NCBI RefSeq assembly: GCF_029222705.1
Contig: NZ_JARGZF010000001.1
Coordinates: forward strand, 1-64,000
Length of the DNA stretch: 64,000 nucleotides
Direction of reading: 5' to 3'
Source of the DNA: Knoellia sp. p5-6-4
Lineage (GTDB): Bacteria; Actinomycetota; Actinomycetes; Actinomycetales; Dermatophilaceae
In this document: positions 61,491 to 64,000 of the stretch, in pieces
Numbering within the stretch: the first letter of the stretch is position 1
Layout: each line of letters begins with the position of its first letter
Position numbers and translations under genes: made by a program
Notes under the pieces: model-generated
The model's database searches: none
Seen by the model: the letters and a program-made list of their open reading frames with translations, nothing else
Told to the model about the DNA's origin: nothing

Positions 61491-63164
61491 ATGAGAGTAA
61501 TGGCACAGATGGCCATGGTGATGAACCTCGACAAGTGCATCGGGTGCCACACCTGCTCGGTCACCTGCAAGCAGGCGTGGACCAACCGCGCCGGCACGGA
61601 GTACGTCTGGTTCAACAACGTCGAGACCCGCCCGGGCCTGGGCTACCCCCGTGGGTACGAGGACCAGGAGACCTGGGAGGGCGGCTGGAAGCTGGGCCGG
61701 AACGGCAAGCTGACGCTGAAGTCCGGCGGCCGCTGGAAGAAGCTGGCCAACATCTTCTCCAACCCCAAGCTGCCGTCGATCGACGACTACTACGAGCCGT
61801 GGACCTACGACTACGAGACCCTGCTGAACGCCCCGGCGCAGAAGCACTTCCCGGTCGCCCGGCCGATCTCGCTCATCTCGGGCAAGCCGATGAACGTCAG
61901 CTGGTCGGCCAACTGGGACGACAACCTCGGCGGCAGCCACGAGCACGCCAGCCGTGACGTCATGCTCAAGAACATCACCGACAAGGTGAAGATGGAGTTC
62001 GAGCAGACCTTCATGTTCTACCTGCCGCGCATCTGCGAGCACTGCCTCAACCCCTCGTGCGCGGCGTCGTGCCCCAGCGGCGCCATCTACAAGCGCGCCG
62101 AGGACGGCATCGTGCTGGTCGACCAGGACAAGTGCCGAGGCTGGCGGATGTGCGTCTCGGGCTGCCCGTACAAGAAGGTCTACTTCAACCACAAGACCGG
62201 CAAGGCCGAGAAGTGCACCTTCTGCTACCCGCGCATCGAGGTCGGCATCCCGACGGTCTGCTCCGAGACCTGCGTCGGCAGGCTGCGCTACATCGGCCTG
62301 GTCCTCTACGACGCCGACCGGGTGCTCGAGGCGGCGTCGGTGGAGGACGACCACGACCTCTACGAGGCGCAGCGCGACGTCTTCCTCGACCCCCACGACC
62401 CGGCGGTGCAGCGCGAAGCCGAGCGCGCCGGCATACCTGGTGACTGGATCGAGGCCGCGAAGCGGTCGCCCGTCTACGCCCTGATCAACCGCTACCAGGT
62501 GGCCCTGCCGCTGCACCCGGAGTACCGGACCATGCCGATGGTCTGGTACATCCCGCCGCTCTCGCCCGTGGTGGACGTCATCAAGGACACCGGCCACGAC
62601 GCGGAGGACCCGGGCAACCTGTTCGCCGCGATCGACACGCTGCGGATCCCGGTGGAGTACCTCGCCAACCTCTTCACAGCCGGCGACACCAAGCCGGTCG
62701 ACGCGGTGCTCAAGAAGCTGGCGGCGATGCGCTCCTACATGCGCGACATCAACCTCGGCCGCGACCCCGACGACTCGATCCCCGAGTCGGTCGGCATGGA
62801 CGGCGAGACGCTCTACGACATGTTCCGGCTGCTGGCCATCGCGAAGTACGACGAGCGCTATGTCATCCCGACCGCGCACGCCGAGCAGGCCCACGCCCTG
62901 GAGGAGCTGGCCACCGAGTGCTCGCTCGACTACGAGGGTGGCCCCGGCATGATGGGCGAGTCCGGCCCGTTCGGCGAGGGCTCCGGCGAGCTCACGCCGG
63001 TGGCGGTCGAGAACTTCCAGATGCTCAAGCAGCGGCAGACGGCCGACACCCTCAGCGGGGCCGACCGCGGGAAGCTGCGGGGGCGGGTCAACCTCCTCAA
63101 CTGGGACGGCAAGGGATCGCCGAGAGGCCTCTTCCCCAAGCGTGGCAAGGGAGATGACCACTGA
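61491..63164 (+). CDS. narH: respiratory nitrate reductase beta subunit NarH
   Basis: 557 residues, the electron-transfer subunit. Four Fe-S motifs are seen: CIGCHTCSVTCKQAW at about 16-30, CEHCLNPSCAASCPSG near 183, CRGWRMCVSGCPYKKVYF near 216 (Trp where the [3Fe-4S] cluster lacks a Cys) and CTFCYPRIEVGIPTVCSETC near 243. ATG start 13 bp after narG; GAGGGGC upstream. Confidence 0.97.
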   Translation: MRVMAQMAMVMNLDKCIGCHTCSVTCKQAWTNRAGTEYVWFNNVETRPGLGYPRGYEDQETWEGGWKLGRNGKLTLKSGGRWKKLANIFSNPKLPSIDDYYEPWTYDYETLLNAPAQKHFPVARPISLISGKPMNVSWSANWDDNLGGSHEHASRDVMLKNITDKVKMEFEQTFMFYLPRICEHCLNPSCAASCPSGAIYKRAEDGIVLVDQDKCRGWRMCVSGCPYKKVYFNHKTGKAEKCTFCYPRIEVGIPTVCSETCVGRLRYIGLVLYDADRVLEAASVEDDHDLYEAQRDVFLDPHDPAVQREAERAGIPGDWIEAAKRSPVYALINRYQVALPLHPEYRTMPMVWYIPPLSPVVDVIKDTGHDAEDPGNLFAAIDTLRIPVEYLANLFTAGDTKPVDAVLKKLAAMRSYMRDINLGRDPDDSIPESVGMDGETLYDMFRLLAIAKYDERYVIPTAHAEQAHALEELATECSLDYEGGPGMMGESGPFGEGSGELTPVAVENFQMLKQRQTADTLSGADRGKLRGRVNLLNWDGKGSPRGLFPKRGKGDDH

Positions 63165-63880
63165 TGCTCGGCCGCACCCGGCACCCGCGCCATCCCGCAC
63201 CGCGCCTCGACGACCGCCAGCTCGCCACCGCGTGGCAGGTGGACTCCCTGCTCCTCGACTACCCCGACGAGGACCTGCTCGCCCGCCTCGCGGTGGTCCG
63301 GGAGGCCGTCGAGCCCCTGCCCGTGCCGGTGCGCGAGCCGGTGCGCCGCTTCACCGCGTTCCTGGAGACGACCCCCGTCGGTGAGCTCCAGCGCACCTAC
63401 GTCGAGACCTTCGACGTCACGCGGCGCTGCTGCCTCTACCTGACCTACTTCGCGCACGGGGACACGCGCAAGCGCGGCCTGGCGCTCGTGCAGTTCAAGC
63501 AGGCGTACCGCAAGGCCGGCGTCGAGTTCGACGCCGCCGAGCTGCCCGACCACCTCAGCGTGGTGCTGGAGTTCGGTGCGGCCCACGACGCCGAGACGGC
63601 GTGGAAGCTGCTCAACGACCACCGCGCCGGCATCGAGATGCTGCGCATCGCCCTGGCGGACAAGGCATCCCCGTGGCACGACGTGGTGCTCGCCCTTGTG
63701 GCCACCCTGCCGGAGCTCAAGGGCGAGGACGAGGAGAAGATGCTCGCCCTCATCGCCCAGGGGCCACCCTCGGAGGAGGTCGGCCTCGACCTCCAGCCCT
63801 ACGCGATGGACCCGCGGCTCAACCCCCGCCCGACTGAAAGCGTCGACCTCGGCCACACGATCCCGGTAGGAGCCCCCTGA
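63164..63880 (+). CDS. narJ: nitrate reductase molybdenum cofactor assembly chaperone NarJ
   Basis: 238 residues of the TorD/NarJ fold. SLLLDYPDEDLLARLAVVRE, YVETFDVTRRCCLYLTYFAHG near 88 and LPDHLSVVLEFGAAHD near 125 are the family core; the Asp-Glu-rich end is variable. It holds NarG for cofactor insertion. TGATG overlap with narH. Confidence 0.94.
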   Translation: MLGRTRHPRHPAPRLDDRQLATAWQVDSLLLDYPDEDLLARLAVVREAVEPLPVPVREPVRRFTAFLETTPVGELQRTYVETFDVTRRCCLYLTYFAHGDTRKRGLALVQFKQAYRKAGVEFDAAELPDHLSVVLEFGAAHDAETAWKLLNDHRAGIEMLRIALADKASPWHDVVLALVATLPELKGEDEEKMLALIAQGPPSEEVGLDLQPYAMDPRLNPRPTESVDLGHTIPVGAP

Positions 63881-64000
63881 TGGACACCTTCCTGTTCCTG
63901 ATCTTCCCGTACCTGTGCCTGGCCGTCTTCGTCGTCGGCCACTACTGGCGCTACAAGTACGACAAGTTCGGCTGGACCACGCGCTCGTCACAGCTGTACG
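63880..64000 (+). CDS. narI: respiratory nitrate reductase gamma subunit NarI, N-terminal part
   Basis: Starts with ATG overlapping the narJ stop by one base, then DTFLFLIFPYLCLAVFVVGHY and WRYKYDKFGWTTRSSQ, the first transmembrane helix and RxKYDKFGWT-RSS motif of the diheme cytochrome b NarI. The window ends here after about 40 residues. Confidence 0.95.
   Translation, partial: MDTFLFLIFPYLCLAVFVVGHYWRYKYDKFGWTTRSSQLY

Noticed and set aside
1-64000. CRISPR array or transposon ends
   Set aside because: No regularly spaced 25-40-bp repeats with spacers and no transposase or terminal inverted repeats were found on reading.

Overview
The window is about 70% G+C, has tightly packed genes and uses many GTG starts. 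It contains actinobacterial marker genes: PimA and PatA for phosphatidylinositol mannosides, a phosphatidylinositol phosphate synthase, a tmsAB-type pair for 10-methyl fatty acids, and a PaiB/DUF349/CE1758-type gene set. Gene order over much of it matches the known order in Mycobacterium (xerD, parA-scpA-scpB-rluB; thrS-HIT-pgsA-patA-pimA-pdxS-pdxT-yebC-ruvCAB-yajC-secDF-apt-relA-ppi-hisS; maoC-fabG4-fadA2). The most likely source is the chromosome of a high-GC actinobacterium, probably Micrococcales and perhaps Intrasporangiaceae. The family-level placement is inference only.

Layout. 1-6.1 kb: a cut HNH/DUF222-type endonuclease, then a minus-strand chromosome-segregation operon (parA-scpA-scpB-rluB-tyrA) and a XerD-type recombinase. 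6.2-14.3 kb: a membrane protein, MBL hydrolase plus hisS, a membrane-anchored cyclophilin, a DUF349 protein, a PaiB-like protein and the bifunctional (p)ppGpp enzyme. 14.3-20.7 kb: apt, secF, secD and yajC (protein export), then ruvB, ruvA and ruvC under a clear LexA (SOS) box. 20.8-25.5 kb: yebC, pdxT, kynureninase on the opposite strand, a small unknown gene, pdxS and a LemA-like protein. 25.5-30.8 kb: a phosphatidylinositol-mannoside operon with HIT and thrS. 31-42.3 kb: a lipid region. A thiolase/FabG4/MaoC operon is divergent from a TetR regulator and an acyl-CoA oxidase-like gene, with a perfect 15-bp-arm palindrome between them. It is followed by a tmsA/tmsB 10-methyl fatty acid operon whose last gene, a VOC protein, is frameshifted.

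42.4-46.4 kb: a DUF1540 protein, a yybP-ykoY (Mn2+) riboswitch with a readable expression platform ahead of a TerC-family exporter, a probable baeRF-family protein, a small winged-helix regulator, a four-helix membrane protein, and tRNA-Val(CAC) with its terminator. 46.5-53.4 kb: a pabB-pabC-TIGR02611 operon, a CapA-like lipoprotein, an LLM monooxygenase/flavin reductase pair, a flavodoxin-like protein and a tandem universal stress protein.

53.4-64 kb: an anaerobic nitrate respiration locus. Two NarK transporters on the minus strand are divergent from a plus-strand operon with overlapping or closely spaced genes: regulator-hemerythrin-narG-narH-narJ-narI, with narI cut by the window end. The 268-bp shared promoter region holds three palindromic candidate operators, one resembling a DosR/DevR box.

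The best leads are the Mn2+ riboswitch switch region, the nar locus with its own probable Fe-S-binding regulator and a His-rich hemerythrin, the tmsAB operon with a VOC gene restored by two bases, the TetR palindrome, and a DNA-level excess of GTATGCC/GGCATAC across the window. No CRISPR array, insertion sequence, prophage or rRNA was seen.
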